Assembly (NCBI GenBank): GCA_037447655.1 | Contig: JBBHKE010000768.1 | Span: 62,001-126,000 of the forward strand | From: Zygnema cylindricum | Taxonomy: Eukaryota; Streptophyta; Zygnematophyceae; Zygnematales; Zygnemataceae | DNA: 64,000 nt | Reading direction: 5' to 3' | Shown: positions 20,196-32,464 of the stretch, piece by piece | How the letters are laid out: each line of letters starts with the position of its first letter | Position numbering within the stretch: position 1 is the stretch's first letter | Made by a program: the position numbers and the translations under genes | Notes under the pieces: generated by a model | Told to the model about the DNA's origin: nothing | Seen by the model: the letters and a program-made list of their open reading frames with translations, nothing else | Database searches by the model: none

Positions 20196-21194
20196 TGTTG
20201 AAATCAATAAATTTAAAGGAGGTATTTTCTAGGTCTTAATTAAAATAAAAAGGAAAAAGGAAGCACATGCAGCTTGCCTCCACCTACTCTCCTTTGCCCC
20301 CATACTTGTTGTAGTCACTAAAGGAGAGAGAGGGCGGTGGAGCCATGGCTACCTTTGCTCCATAGGCAGGGCTTAAGAGTGACCAAAATCACTCTCAACC
20401 AAAAAGGTTGATTCCGACAGGACTCAAACCTCCGACTGGTAGGGGGAGGCGTAGCCGTCAACCCTTACAAGTCTGTCGTAGTAGTCCGTTAAGATACATA
20501 GGGTTTGATAGCTATTTAAACAATAGATAGGCAACTAATCCAATTAACAGGAATTACAAATAGAATACATAGAAACTAGTCGGAGTTTTAGATCGCACGA
20601 AACAAATGTACCGGACATTTGTTTTTGAACGTTTGTCGTTTAAAGCCATTTTTTGTCCGACGGCCCACACAAACGCCGAGATCCGTGAATGGCAGCCTTT
20701 GCGGTTTTTGGTCGTGACATGACCTGGCGACACGTGGCACGATTTCATTGAGAAAAGGAAATACAGGAGAACATGAGGACAAGTTCGAAAGAGAATGACG
20801 TCCACTCTAAGGCCTTGTCGTACACAAGCCGTACAGAAAGTACATCGGTTGTAGTACCTTTCTGTTCTGTACAATCTTCTGATTGGTTTCGTACCTCATT
20901 TGATAGGATTTGTGAGAGGGTTTAGGACTTAGTGAATTAAAGAGGTAGCCGCCTCTCTCCCAATGAGCTTGTATAAATATTGGCATTTTTGCCACTCCAT
21001 AATTAATCGCCTAGTTGGGCGTTTTCATTGATTGTTCTTGCCGAGGACTCAAGGGAGTCCAAACTGCACAAGGGAGTAGTTAGATTATGTATTTGTTTGC
21101 TTGGTGGGCAATTGTTCTAATTGAAATTGGGTTACTTGAAAACTACCTAGAGGCTTCCTTAATTTTTGGTCCAAATGGGGGACATAGAATTGCA
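20196..21194 (+). repeat. 5' LTR of family-2 element D3
   Basis: TGTTGAAATC to AATTGCA, about 1.0 kb, followed by CGTTATGGGCCCACC. Shares the CTTGTTGTAGTCACTAAAGG block with D1. A tRNA-like antisense block is at about 20405-20490 but more degraded. An ATG 20 nt before the LTR end is in frame with gag (MGDIELHVMGP). Confidence 0.87.
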
Positions 21195-22649
21195 CGTTAT
21201 GGGCCCACCCTCTAGGGTGCCCATATTCAACGGATCTGGGTTCATTTACTAGGAAGCTATGATGAGAGGGCCATTGTGTGAGAAACGATACTAAGGTATT
21301 GTTACTGGAGAAGTGAAACGTCCGTCTGAAGAAACTCCACCAAGGTTTGGAGGAGTGAGGTTTTCTGCAGCACGATCTTCTTCAACATAGGAGACACATG
21401 ATGGGGACAGCAGAGTGTCTGAAAAGGGGAAAGAAAAGGAGACACCTCTCACTCCTTTTGCCACAGCACTTGAAACGGTGGCCGTGAAGACCGAAGAAAA
21501 CGACATTCAAATGTGGGAGTACACCAACATGAATGCGAGGCACTTCATTTTGAGGCACCTCACTCAAGCTTTGGCGACCTCTCACCTTCACATCTTCAAG
21601 GCCGAGGAGTTGTGGATGACCTTAGTGGAGATCTATAGAGCTCACACCATTCAGGAGCTCTAGCTAGCTGAGAAAAGGCTGATGAGTCACACTTTCAAAG
21701 GAGGAAAGATGTTGGACTATTGCAACGATCTCTCTTGTCTTTACATGGAGATGGAAAGTGCCGGATGGACAGGCACTGTGAAGATGAAAGTTAACACTCT
21801 CATCATGAAGTTGATGTAGGAGTACGAATATATAGTGTACGTAGTGCAAGAAATGGATGATAGTGCTTGGAAGTGGAACACCGTGGTGTGAATGATACTT
21901 GTGTAGGAGAACACCATTGAGATACGAAGAGGAAGAAAGAGCGTTCAAGCTCTAGCTGCCGAAACAGACCAGTGGAGAAAGGATCCGAAGAAGCCGTACA
22001 ACAACTTTAAAGGGGAAAAGGATCAATCACGAGAACCAAGCACTCCAAAGGGCCTTTGACATTTTCTGCAAAAAACCGGGGCACTTCATAGATGATTGCA
22101 TCAAGCTATCGGAGTTCATGCTTCAAAAAATTCGTGGAGGGGGTTCTTCCGGAGGAAATAAGAAAGCACTTGTGGTCACACGAGTGAAAAGAGAGATTGA
22201 AGAGGACAGGTCTTCCGAGGAGGAAGATGGGGAGCTTCTTCTTGACAAGAATTTAGAGGAGAAGGAGATCCCTCAGAAACAAAAGTGTGCCCTTGGAGCA
22301 ATTACGGAAGCTGCAGAGGAGGGATGGATCATCGACTCAAGTGCATCCATGAATATGTGTTGTGATATGCACCTCTTCACTAAGCTAAAAAAGATTACTA
22401 TTGTGGAAATAGAGTATGGGGATGGGAGAGTAGTTACCACAGATCTAATGGGCTCGGTATATCTGAAAGTCTTAGTGGAAGGTAAGACTACTATACTTAC
22501 ATTCTCATATGTATTCTACATTCCTCAGCTGAGTAAAAATCTTGTCTCTACGTCTGTGTAAGATGACAAAGAGTTTGATACCTTTACTTGAAAGGGTGTC
22601 TTTACAGCTAAGTATGGGGATGAAGTCTACTTCACAGGCTAAGTAAATG
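21195..22649 (+). pseudogene. D3 gag and protease, left of the B insertion
   Basis: Gag starts in the primer site, with a stop soon after (FIY-stop), then pieces 21415-21663 and onward. The zinc knuckle near 22060-22100 is frameshifted. Frame 22118-22561 holds the protease site IIDSSASMNMCC (Gly to Ser). Breaks at AAATG (22645-22649), the left target duplication of element B, and continues at 29142. Confidence 0.88.
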
Positions 22650-23715
22650 TGTAAAAATTAATGGTCTTTTAAAGTATTTTTTAGGTCTGAATAGAAATAA
22701 GAAAGAAGCCTAGGCAGTCTACCTCTAACCTCTCTCTCCAACTCTCAAACTTGTCCCAGTCACTGAGAATATGGAGAGGAAGCTAGAGCCATGGCTACCT
22801 AGGCTATCAAGAGGTTTACAGGATATAAATATTAGTTTATTTATTATTAAGGATATGTTTACTAAAATATATGTGCCATCTCCAGGATTTAAACCTGGAA
22901 CCTGCCGGCCGATAATCTGCCGGCAGCCGATAGCTCTAAACGTTAACTCTAGAGATAGTTTTACGCAATATAGGGTTTGATAATTATTTAAACATTTATA
23001 CGTAGGATAGTTCATTTAACTGAAATAGTTTTACGAGAGACATAGATCCAATAATGTTAAAGTACGGATTATAGTACGGATAAGAAACAAATAACGCGCA
23101 TTTATTTCTTTACCGAAACGAATACCGCGTATATATTTATTACGACTACGATTAAATGTGAATTTAATAGGACGACCGAAATTAAGCGACGCGATCGCGG
23201 AAGAGAATTTCGGTGGTTTTTGATCATAGCCACATCGGATGTTACGTGGCGGAATGGCATTGGATCGCGGCATCTCCGAGGATTAAGGGAGCGAATCCAG
23301 ATATACCACGTGTCGACATTTAGGCCATGTCATGTAATGTTCGTACAAAAAGTACACTGACACCTGTACTTTAGTGTACGAAGGAGTAATCTGATTGGTT
23401 CCGTACATCAGTAGATAGAGTATGTGAGAGAGATAGGACTTAGAAAAATTAAGAGATAGTACCCTCTCTCCCACAGAGCTTCTGTACAAAAGGTCAACTT
23501 TGAGCCTCCATAACTTACTGCTCAGGGGAGCAAATTCAGAGATTCTTTTTGCTATTGACTCAATGGAGTCTTATCTTTACAAGAATAAAGGTGGTCAGAG
23601 TTATTGTCTGCCAGGGTGACAATTGTTTTTGCTGAAACACAAAGGGGTCACGGTTATCCTAGAGGCTTCTTGGAAGCTGTCCACTCTGAGGACTTATGGA
23701 TGTCTCAGAGTTTCA
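22650..23715 (+). repeat. 5' LTR of element B
   Basis: TGTAAAAATTAATGG to GAGTTTCA. An antisense tRNA-like block spans 22875-22959. ATG at 23696 inside the LTR is in frame with gag (MDVSEFQVMGPP). Confidence 0.95.
22875..22959 (-). other. tRNA-like block in the B 5' LTR (antisense)
   Basis: Best-folded example. On the minus strand the T arm CCAGG-TTTAAAT-CCTGG pairs fully. The segment ends AGATGGC, which can pair at 6 of 7 positions with the 5' ACTATCT as an acceptor-like stem, and TAGAGTTAACG resembles an A box. The 3' LTR copy (28301-28386) has an exact B box, GTTCAAATC, and TAGAGTTAATGG. Anticodon arm unclear. Confidence 0.55.
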
Positions 23716-26081
23716 GGTTATGGGCCCACCCTCTATGGTACCAATCTTTAATGGAACTAGCTTCATATACTGGGAAAGTATGATGATAGGAGCTCTATGC
23801 GAAAAAAGCTTTTGGGGGATAGTGAGTTGACAGTTCAGGCGTCCATCAAGTCTTCGAATCCCTTCAGGGTTTGGAGAAAGCAGATTCACCAGGAAAGAGG
23901 ATCCACCTTCAACAGTGGAAACAAAGGAAAGAGAAGTGGTGGAAAAAGGAAAGGAGAAGGAGTCAACCACACCAATAGCAACTGGTTCGGCATTCATGTC
24001 ACCTATTCGGAGGATCGAGGAAAATGATACTCAAACCTGGGACTTCAACAATATGGCGGCAAAACACTTTATCCTACGCCATCTCACTCAAGGACTTGCA
24101 TGTCCTCATTTGCAAGTAAAAAGGGCATCCGATCTTTGGATGGCCCTCATAGAGATGTACCAAAGTGGTACGATTCAGCAACAAGAGTTTCGTGATTAGA
24201 AAGTTAAGGAGTATGAATACAAAAAGGGGAAGATGTTGGATTTTTGCAAATAGCTTGCTACACTCTTCATTGAGCTAGAGAGTGCGGGGAAAGATTTTAG
24301 TGAAAAAGAAAAAGTTAACTGTGTACTGATGAAGTTACTCGATAATTTCGAGAACATAGTCAACCGTGTGCAGGACTTGCCGGACTCAAGGTGGATATGG
24401 AACTCAGTGGTAGGGATGATTCTCGTTCGAGAGAATACAGTTGATATCCGAAGGGGAGGAAAGAGTAGCCAAGCCTTGGACACTGCGACCGATTGGAGGA
24501 ATAAGGATTCCCGGAAACCAGTCGGAAACTATAGGGGGGGGGAGCAGAAAAATCAGATCGACGAGTTCAGACCAACGGCTCCCAAAGGTTTATGTCATTT
24601 TTTATAAGAAACATGGGCACTATATGGCAGAGTGCACTAAGCTTACCGAGCTTCGGTTAAAGAAGGGGCAGACCGGTAGTTCTCCAGGGGGAAAGAAAAA
24701 GGCCCTTGTGACACAAGTACATGAGGCGGAATCCGAGGACGAGGACAATAAGCTTCTTTTAGATGATGAGTTGGAGGCGAAAAACGATGTCGAAATTCCA
24801 CGAAGGTATAAATTTACTTACGATCGATTGAAAGGTGAAGCAGGCTAGATTGTAGATTCAGGTGCCTCCATGCACATGTGTAAGGATAGACACCTGTTCA
24901 CTAAGATAAGAAAGATTCCCACCGTAGAGATAGACTACGTGATGGGAGGATAGTCACCACTACTCTTGTAGGATCGGTACATTTGAAAGTGTTAGGAGAA
25001 GGAAAGACATTGATAGTAACATTCTCCGATGTATTGTTTATTCCAGAGCTGAACAAAAACCTCATCTCTACATCAGTATTAGATGATAAGGGTTTTTTTA
25101 CTAGCACTAGGGAAGGAGTCTTTACTGCTAGTTTTGGGGAGGATGTCTATTTCATTGTTGAGAAAGGTAGCCATGGGATGTTTAGGCTAGTTTTATGTAA
25201 TGAAACGAAGAAACTTTATTATGCTGGGGTTCATCATATTATGATGTGGCATAAGAGGCTTGGGCATGTGAATCTAGACAAGTTAAGAGAGATGAAAAAG
25301 ATGGGAGTGGTCGAAGGGATTTAGTTCAGTGAAAACGATAATATAAGTGATTGTAGTGGATGTGCTCAAGGTAAAATACACAGATTACCCTTTCCTAAAA
25401 CAACCACCTATAAGGGAGAAAAAATTCTAGATCTAGTACACACATATATTTGGGTACCGGCTAAAGTGCACTCAACGTGGAGGAAGAGATTTATGATGAC
25501 TATCACTGATGATTGGTCTCGGTATTCCCGAGTGTATATTTTTGAAAAACAAGTCCGAAGTTCAAGATTGTTTAAGACAATATAAAACATAGATCGAGAA
25601 ACTCCATGAAACTTCAATCAACAGAATACGGAGTGACAATGGTGGAGAGTATACTTCTAATACGTTTGAGGATTTTATGAGGGAAGATGGGGTCCAACAC
25701 CAAAAGACAGTTCCAGAAAACCCGGAACACAATGGGGTAGCTGAAAGGTTAAATAGAACACTAAGTGATAGTGCTAAAAGTATGTTGTCAGATAAGAAGA
25801 TAGGAAAAAGGTTTTGGGCAGAAGCAATGAACTGTGTTAATTACCTCAAAAATAGAGTTTTTACTTCAACTATAAAAGATCAAATACCTTATGAGAGATG
25901 GACATGCCAGAAACTAGACATATCTCACTTAAAGGTTTTCAGCAGTCAAGTGTTCAGTCTAGATACTGATCGGTCCAATTGGAAGCTAGATCCTAAAGGA
26001 AAACCGGGATACTTATTAGGATATGATGAGGATGTTAAAGGATATAGAGTTTATGATCTAAAAAGGGAAGATATAATCTAA
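23696..26081 (+). pseudogene. Copia B gag, protease and integrase, broken
   Basis: Gag pieces 23696-24199 and 24329-24607; the zinc knuckle is cut by a 1-nt insertion near 24600. A TAG at 24846 replaces the Trp before IVDSGASMHMC; the protease Asp is intact. Pre-integrase WHKRLGHV near 25248; TAG at 25321. Integrase 25480-26081 is shifted near 25535, then open through GVAERLNRTLSDSAKSML and KRFWAEAMN. Ends at the same TAA as in A. Confidence 0.88.
23716..23730 (+). promoter_or_regulatory. Half-tRNA primer-binding site of B
   Basis: GGTTATGGGCCCACC immediately after the LTR, identical to the site in A and D4. Complementary to the initiator tRNA-Met anticodon arm and part of the gag frame. Confidence 0.8.
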
Positions 26082-26832
26082 GTAAGGCATCTAGTAGTTA
26101 TAGATGAAGGAAAGTCTGTGGATCCCTTCAAGTATACTAAGTCAGTAAAATCAGATTTGAGTCAGAATATTCCGATGACTTTGAGCTTCCTAACTATCCA
26201 CGTTTTAGAGAAGATGACATTCTTCCAGGTACAAATCAGACCAAAAAGGACTCGACTGTGGAAACTCTAGTGACAACTCTACCCGAAGCGAAAGACGTGG
26301 TGGAAATTGATTCGGAATCAAGGGATAGGGGAGAAGCCGAGTTTGTTCGAAAAAATCCACGAGAACCATCTATTCCGGCCACAGATTTTGACGAGGGAAG
26401 GAGAAGTAGCAAAAGACTAAAAGAAATACAGGTTAATAACAAGGTAACTAAACTATCTCATCAAAATGAACCTCAAACTTATGGAGAGGCGATGACTTGT
26501 CCAAAAAGAAACCTGTGGAAGACATCCGTCAATGAGGAGATGGCCTCATTTATGGCAGGCTATACTTGGGAGCTGGTGGATTGTCCACCTAACCGAATAT
26601 CAATCGGTTGTAAGTGGGTTTTCAAATTAAAACTGAACCGAGATAACACAATCAAGCGCTATAAGGCCCGATTAGTGGCAAAGGGATTTACACAAAAGGA
26701 AGGAATTGACTACGAGGAAACCTTTGTACGGTGGTCACATTTCCCTCCGTCAGCATACTTCTCAGCCAGGCAGCAGCGCAAGACATGGAAGTGCACCAGA
26801 TGGACATCAATACAGCCTTTTAACATTGAAAA
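26082..26832 (+). pseudogene. Copia B integrase-RT linker and RT N-terminal half
   Basis: After the TAA the same 1-nt loss as in A shifts the frame (near 26140). From 26258 the frame is open through [38 protein letters not shown], then a frameshift at about 26725 destroys the APVVRF segment. Corresponds to A 8864-9600. Confidence 0.85.
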
Positions 26833-28062
26833 TTGGAAGAGGAGATCTTCATGCGACAACCCGAAGGGTTTGTGGAGGAAGGAGAGGAGAGTAAGGTATG
26901 CCGGCTGATTAAATCTCTTTATGGTTTGAAACAGGCGCCTCGACAGTGGAATAAGAAGCTTGATGAGTTTCTTACTGTTCTACGATATATTCGGATCAGC
27001 TCAGATCACTCAATCTATTTTTTCGAAGATGAGGATGGTTTTATATTTATTGCAATTTATGTTGATGATTTGCTTGTTTTAGGTGAATCAATGGAAAAAA
27101 AAAATAAACTGAAAACAGATCTTAAGGGGAGATTTGAAATGAAGGATATGGGGGAAGTAAAATATATTTTGGGAATTGAAGTAGAGAGAGACCAAAAAAG
27201 AAAAATCATAAGATTGACTCAAAAGGAAGCAATAGGGAACATGCTTGAAAATTTTCAGATGGATAAAGCTAATAGTTGTATAACTCCAATGGAGTTAAAG
27301 AAGGGAAGTGACGGGAGTGAGGAAGAAGGAGTCATAGTCTTAGACGAGGAATTATCTCTTGAAGAACAAAAGTTCATGCAGACTATTCCTTACAGGCAAG
27401 TAGTGGGAAGTTTAATCTATTTTATGAATTGTACCCGGCCGGATTTAGCTACAGTTGTAGGAGTGCTGACTAGAAGTCTAAATGCTCCCACTAAGAGGGA
27501 TTCGGAGGCAGCTAAGAGAGTCCTTAGATATTTGATAGGAACTAGGGATCTATGGTTGCATTTGGGTGGGGAGAATACTGACATCACTACTTGGAGTGAT
27601 GCCAGTTATGGTGATGTTCCGATGAGGAGATGCACTTCTGGATATGTATTATATGTGGGTGATGGTGCTTGCTGTTGGAGTAGCAAACCACAAAAATTTA
27701 TTGCTCAGTCCACCATCGAGGCTGAGTATATGGCCTCTTGCTCTAATGTTAAAGAATTGATGTGGGCTTGTGGGCTTGTGTCTTTGCTTGGTGAGCTTGG
27801 TCACCTTAGGAGTGGTGTGCAGAAAAAATTTTGTGATAATCAGGCAGGAATCGCTATTTCTACCAATCCTAAACATCATTTTAAAGCCAAACACATGGAT
27901 ATTAGACTCAACATTGTTAGAGAGAAAGTAGAAAACAAAATAATCAGTTTAGAGTACCGACTAGATAGTGAGATGGTAGCAGATATGATGACCAAACGTG
28001 TTTCTTCCCATAAGCTAATTTTCTGCAGGGAGAAGTGTGGTCTGAAATTAAAGATTGACTAG
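26833..28062 (+). CDS. Copia B reverse transcriptase C-terminal half and RNase H
   Basis: A 409-codon open frame. Residues 1-45 carry EEEIFMRQPEGFVEE and LYGLKQAPRQW. YVDDLLVL near residue 77 is the RT catalytic motif. KYILGIEVERD, TIPYRQVVGSLIYFMNCTRPD and the RNase H segment follow (WSDASYG, AQSTIEAEYMA, FCDNQAGIAI, KHMDIRL), ending KLKID. The upstream RT half is in another frame, so no full enzyme is made. An ATG at 26833 is unlikely to be a real start; it is simply the first in the frame. Confidence 0.88.
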   Translation: MEEEIFMRQPEGFVEEGEESKVCRLIKSLYGLKQAPRQWNKKLDEFLTVLRYIRISSDHSIYFFEDEDGFIFIAIYVDDLLVLGESMEKKNKLKTDLKGRFEMKDMGEVKYILGIEVERDQKRKIIRLTQKEAIGNMLENFQMDKANSCITPMELKKGSDGSEEEGVIVLDEELSLEEQKFMQTIPYRQVVGSLIYFMNCTRPDLATVVGVLTRSLNAPTKRDSEAAKRVLRYLIGTRDLWLHLGGENTDITTWSDASYGDVPMRRCTSGYVLYVGDGACCWSSKPQKFIAQSTIEAEYMASCSNVKELMWACGLVSLLGELGHLRSGVQKKFCDNQAGIAISTNPKHHFKAKHMDIRLNIVREKVENKIISLEYRLDSEMVADMMTKRVSSHKLIFCREKCGLKLKID

Positions 28063-28075
28063 AAAACAAGGGGAT

Positions 28076-29141
28076 TGTAGAAATTAATGGTCTTTTAAAG
28101 TATTTACTAGGTCTGAACAGAAATAAGAAAGAAGCCTAGGCAGTCTACCTCTAACTTCTTTCTCCAACTCTCAAACGTGTCACACTCACTGAGAATTTGG
28201 AGAGGAAGCTAGAGCCATGGCTACCTAGGCTATCTAGAGGTTTACGGGATATAAATATTAGTTTTTTTATTATTAAGGATATGTTTACTAAAATATATGT
28301 GCCATCTCCAGGATTTGAACTTGGAACTTGCCGGTCGGTCATCTGCTCGTAGTCGGTAGCTCTAACCATTAACTCTAGAGATAGTGTTACGCAATAGAGG
28401 GTTTGATAATTATTTAAACATTTATACGTAGGATAGTTCATTGAATTGAAATAGTTTTACGAGAGACATAGATCCAGTAATGTTAAATTACAGATTACAG
28501 TACGGATAAGAAACAAATACCGCGTATTTATTTCTTTAACGAAACGAATACCGCGTATATATTTCTTATGGCTACGGTTAAATGTGAATTTAATCGGACG
28601 ACCGAAATTAAGCGCCGCGATCGCGGAAGAGAATTTTGGTGGTTTTTGATCATAGCCACATCGGATGATACGTGGCGGAATGGCATTGGATCGCGGCATC
28701 TCCAAGGATTAAGGGAGCGAATCCCGATATACCACGTGTCGACATTTAGGCCATGTCGTACAATGTTCGTACAAAAAGTACAATGACAACTTTACTTTTG
28801 TGTACGAAAGAGTAATCTGATTGGTTCCGTACATCAGTAGATAGAGTCTGTGAGAGAGATAGGACTTAGAAAAATTAGGAGATAGTACCCTCTCTCTCAC
28901 AGAGCTTCTGTACAAAAGGTCAACTTTGACCCTCCATAACTTACTACTCAGGGGAGCAAATTCAGATATTCTTTTTGCTATCAACTCACGGAAGTCTTAC
29001 CTTTATAAGGGTGAAGGTGATCAGAGTTATTGTCTACCAGGGTAGCAATTGTTTTTGTTGAAACACAAAGGGGTCAAGGTTATCCTAGAGGCTTCTTGGA
29101 AGCTGTCCACTCTGAGGACTTATGGAGGTCTCAGAGTTTCA
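28076..29141 (+). repeat. 3' LTR of element B
   Basis: TGTAGAAATTAATGG to GAGTTTCA, preceded by the purine tract AAAACAAGGGGA and followed by AAATG. Antisense tRNA-like block with exact B box at 28312-28320 and A-box-like TAGAGTTAATGG (28366-28377). Confidence 0.95.
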
Positions 29142-31684
29142 AAATGTTTAGGCTTAACCTAAGTAATGAAATGATGAATGCTTACCATGTTGGTGTTCCT
29201 AAGTTGATGATTTGGCATAAGCGGTTGGGGAATGTGCATTTTGATAGGTTAAGGGAAATGAAAAATCTTGGGGTAGTAAAAGGCATTCAGTTGGGGGATA
29301 ATGAAATGATAGATGATTGTAGTGGTTGGTCATAAAGGAAGGCTCACAGACTTGCCTTTCCCACAACCGCCAAATATATAGGTGAGAAAGTATTAGATTT
29401 GGTCCACACAGATATTTTGTGACCTGGAAAAGTACCTTCGGTTGGAAGAAAGAGGTTTTTGATGACAATAACCGATGACTTGTCTAGATACTCTAGAGTG
29501 TATTCCCTAAAAACAAAGTCTGAAGCATCAACTTACTTTAAAGAATATAAAGCATGGAGTGAGAAGTTGTATGAAACCCCCATAAAGAGGATAAGGAGTG
29601 AAATGGGAGGGAATATACCTTTAACTAGTTTGAGGAATATCTAAGAGATGAGGGAGTGTAGCACTTGAAAACTGTACCATATAACATGGAACTAAATGGG
29701 GTAGCTCAGAGGTTGAATCGAACAATAGGAGAAAGTGCATGCAGTATGTTGGCCAACAAGATAATAGGAAAGAGATTTTGGGCAGAAGCAATAAATTGTG
29801 CTAACTACATTAAAAATAGAGTCTTTACCCTGTAAAGTGAGGGACAAACCATATAGAGCCCAGTTTCATGGAGTTTTGTAACACAAAGGCTGGGGTACCC
29901 TAGGTATGGAGGCATTAGGACAAAGAGGGATGACTCATGAAAGAAGCATAATCATGAAACACCTAAGCATAAGTGGATGTAGTGGGAAATTGGCTTAAAT
30001 TTAAAGGTAGCACATGGTATCGGAGGAGTTCGGCCATGGACCTGTCCCACTGCATCGCACCCTGTCCCACCTGTTCCACACTTTCTGGGCCCACTTATGG
30101 GACACCCCATCGGTTTCCTGCTGGAGAGATGTAGAAACCCGACCCCTTGTTTGAGCTTAGGTTTAAGAGACCAAATATAGTGCCACTTGTTACTAAGCTA
30201 TTAGAGAGCCTGGTCATACTCAGAGGCAGTAAATAGTCCGGACTGGAGGAAGCAAGTGTACCATCATGAGAAACTGGAACTAGCATTGTCCTCCAAACAA
30301 AACCCCTATTGGAAACGTAAACTAGCTTAAAATCTTAGGATGTAAGGCTTTGGTAGGGAAGATTAATCCAACCATTAACCCTGATTAGTTGTCCGCCCAT
30401 CATGACCCAAGCAATGTTACCGATCTTAAGACTACTTTTTTTAATGTTGAGTTAGAGGAAGAAATTTTCATGAGGCAACCCAAGGGGTTCGTGGAAGAAA
30501 GAGAAGAGAGCAAAGTCTGCAGGCTCATAAAATCTCTATATGGACTAAAGCACGCTCCCTGATAATGGAATAAGAAACTAGATGAGTTTCTCACTGGTCT
30601 AAGATATATCCCGATCAGCTTTGACAATTATATCTTTATGTTTAAGATGAGAATAATGTCATTTTTATTGCAATTTATGTAAATGATCTCTTTGTGCTCA
30701 ATAAGTCCTTGGGAAAAAACAATAGGCTAAAGAAAGAACTTAGAGAAAGATTTTATATAAATGATATAGGTGAGGCAAAATACATTTTGGTGATCCAAAT
30801 GGAGAGGGATAGAGGGAAAAGAATTATCAGACTTACTCAGAAAGAAGGAATAGGTAATATGTTTGAAAAATTCTAGATGGAAAAGGCTAATAGTTGTACC
30901 ACTCCCATGGACTTGAAAAAAGTAAGTGATGCGACTGTAGAAGGAGGATTGATGATCCTCAATGATCACATGAGTCCAGAGGAGAGAGAGTTTATGAAGT
31001 CTATCCCTTATAGACATGTCGTAGGAAGTTTGATATATTTTATGAACTGTGCTAGGCCGCATATAGCGATAGCAGTAGGAGTATTTAGTAGGAGTCTTAA
31101 TGATCGTAGGAAGAGAGATTGGGAGGCAGCCAAAAGAGTCATGAGATATTTGGTGAAAACAAGAGAGTTATGGTTGCATTCGGGAGGGGAGCACATTGAC
31201 ATCACTACTTGGAGTGATGCCTGTTATGGGAACACACCTATGAGGAGATGCATTTCTGGGTATGTGCTGTATGTTGGGGAAGGTGCTTGTTGTTGGAGCA
31301 GTAAGCAACAAAAGGTGGTTGCTCAGTCCACTATTGAGGCTGAATTCATGGCCTTGTGTTTTGATGTGAAAGAGTTAATGTGGGTCAAGTCCTTATTGTA
31401 AAAATTGGGGTACATGAAGAAGGGGGTGGATGAAGTGTTTTGTGATAACCAAGCTCCCATCGCAATTGTAGCTAATCCTAAGCATAATTTCAAATCTAAG
31501 CATATTGACATAAGGTTGAGTTTTGGGAGAGAAAACGTTGAGAATAAGATTGTGAATCTTGTATATAAATTTGATGAGGACATGGTGGCTCATATGATGA
31601 CAAAACTGGTATCTTCTTCGAAGTTAAAATATTGTAGAGAAAAGTGTGGACTGAAGTTAAAATTGGACTAGAGAATAAGGGGAG
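29142..31684 (+). pseudogene. D3 integrase, RT and RNase H, right of the B insertion
   Basis: Resumes at AAATGTTTAGGCTTAACC. Pre-integrase WHKRLGNV near 29214; integrase pieces to about 29828; unrelated sequence to about 30205; RT from about 30420 (FMRQPKGFVEEREES, LYGLKHAP) with YVNDLF instead of YVDD near 30677. RNase H frames 30877-31401 and 31405-31671 hold WSDACYG, AQSTIEAEFMA and FCDNQAPIAI. Ends KLKLD-stop, then AATAAGGGGAG and the next LTR. Confidence 0.87.
29829..30205. other. Unplaced sequence replacing the D3 integrase-RT linker
   Basis: No copia motif is readable between VFT (end of integrase match) and the linker that resumes near 30205. At about 30012 it contains TGGTATCGGAGGAG, which resembles the common plant primer site for initiator tRNA-Met 3' end (TGGTATCAGAGC) with one change in the core. 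It may be an LTR/leader scrap of an unrelated retroelement. Origin uncertain. Confidence 0.4.
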
Positions 31685-32356
31685 TTTTGAAAATTATTAG
31701 TTTAATATGGTATTTTCTAGGTCTAAATAATTTGCTACAAATAGTAAAAGAAAAAGGCGGACAGCCTGCCTCCACCTCATTTTAGGTTTTCAGCGGCTAA
31801 CATTATAAGTTGGTTTTGATTCAACGGAACATAACGACGCCGAGATACCAAAATGATCGCTTTGGTGGTTTTTTGGCGTGGCATGACGTGGCACCACGTG
31901 GCAAGATAACATTGGGAAGCGAGAATCGCTGGGAGAATACGGACCAATCCGAAGGAGAGAGGTGTCCACTCAGTGGTCTTGCCCAAAACAAACCATACAG
32001 AAAGGACATCGGTCGTGGTACCTTTTTGTGCGGTACACTCATGTGATTAGATTGTACGACAGTAGATAGGAGTTGTGAGAGGGGTTTAGTACTTAGTGTT
32101 TTCAGTAAGTAGTCACCTCTCTCTAAGACAGATTCTATAAAACTGGCATCTTTGCCGCCCCATAACTTATCGCCTCGTTTGGCTTTTTTAGTGATTTTTT
32201 TTACTTTGGACTCAAAGGAGTTCAAGCTCCACACGCGTGCACTCAGGTTGACAATTCGCCGGCTTGGGTAGCAGTGATTGTAGTTAGAAGTGGGCTAGTT
32301 AAAACTGTCAAAAGGCTTTCTTGATTTTGTAGTCCAATGGAGGACACAAAATTGCA
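31685..32356 (+). repeat. Family-2 LTR shared between D3 (as 3') and D2 (as 5')
   Basis: Begins TTTTGAAAATTATTAG (TG mutated to TT) right after the D3 purine tract and ends AATTGCA. It is followed by a degenerate primer site GGTTATAAGACCACC and gag, so the same LTR closes one unit and opens the next. It is shorter than D1/D3 because about 300 bp after the CCTGCCTCCACCTC block are missing, including the tRNA-like block. Confidence 0.82.
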
Positions 32357-32464
32357 GGTTATAAGACCACCCTCTAGGGTGCCTATATTCAATGGATCAC
32401 GGTTCATTTATAAGGAAGCCATGATGACACGGCTTTGTGCAAAAAACAATACTGGGGTATTGTT
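32357..32464 (+). pseudogene. D2 gag start, first piece
   Basis: Primer-site remnant plus CTCTAGGGTGCCTATATTC and the CEKRYWGI-like segment. Broken at GGTATTGTT by the family-3 fragment E2; the gag sequence continues for 45 bp at 33313 and then after 38550. Confidence 0.8.

Larger units (their letters stand above)
22650..29141 (+). mobile_element. Full-length Ty1/copia retrotransposon B (family 1)
   Basis: 6492 bp with two 1066-bp LTRs (22650-23715, 28076-29141), TG...CA ends and exact AAATG duplications (22645-22649, 29142-29146). Same organisation and close sequence to A. By eye the LTRs differ at about 6% of the first 200 positions. Coding frames are broken, but the second half of pol is a long open frame. 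Confidence 0.96.
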
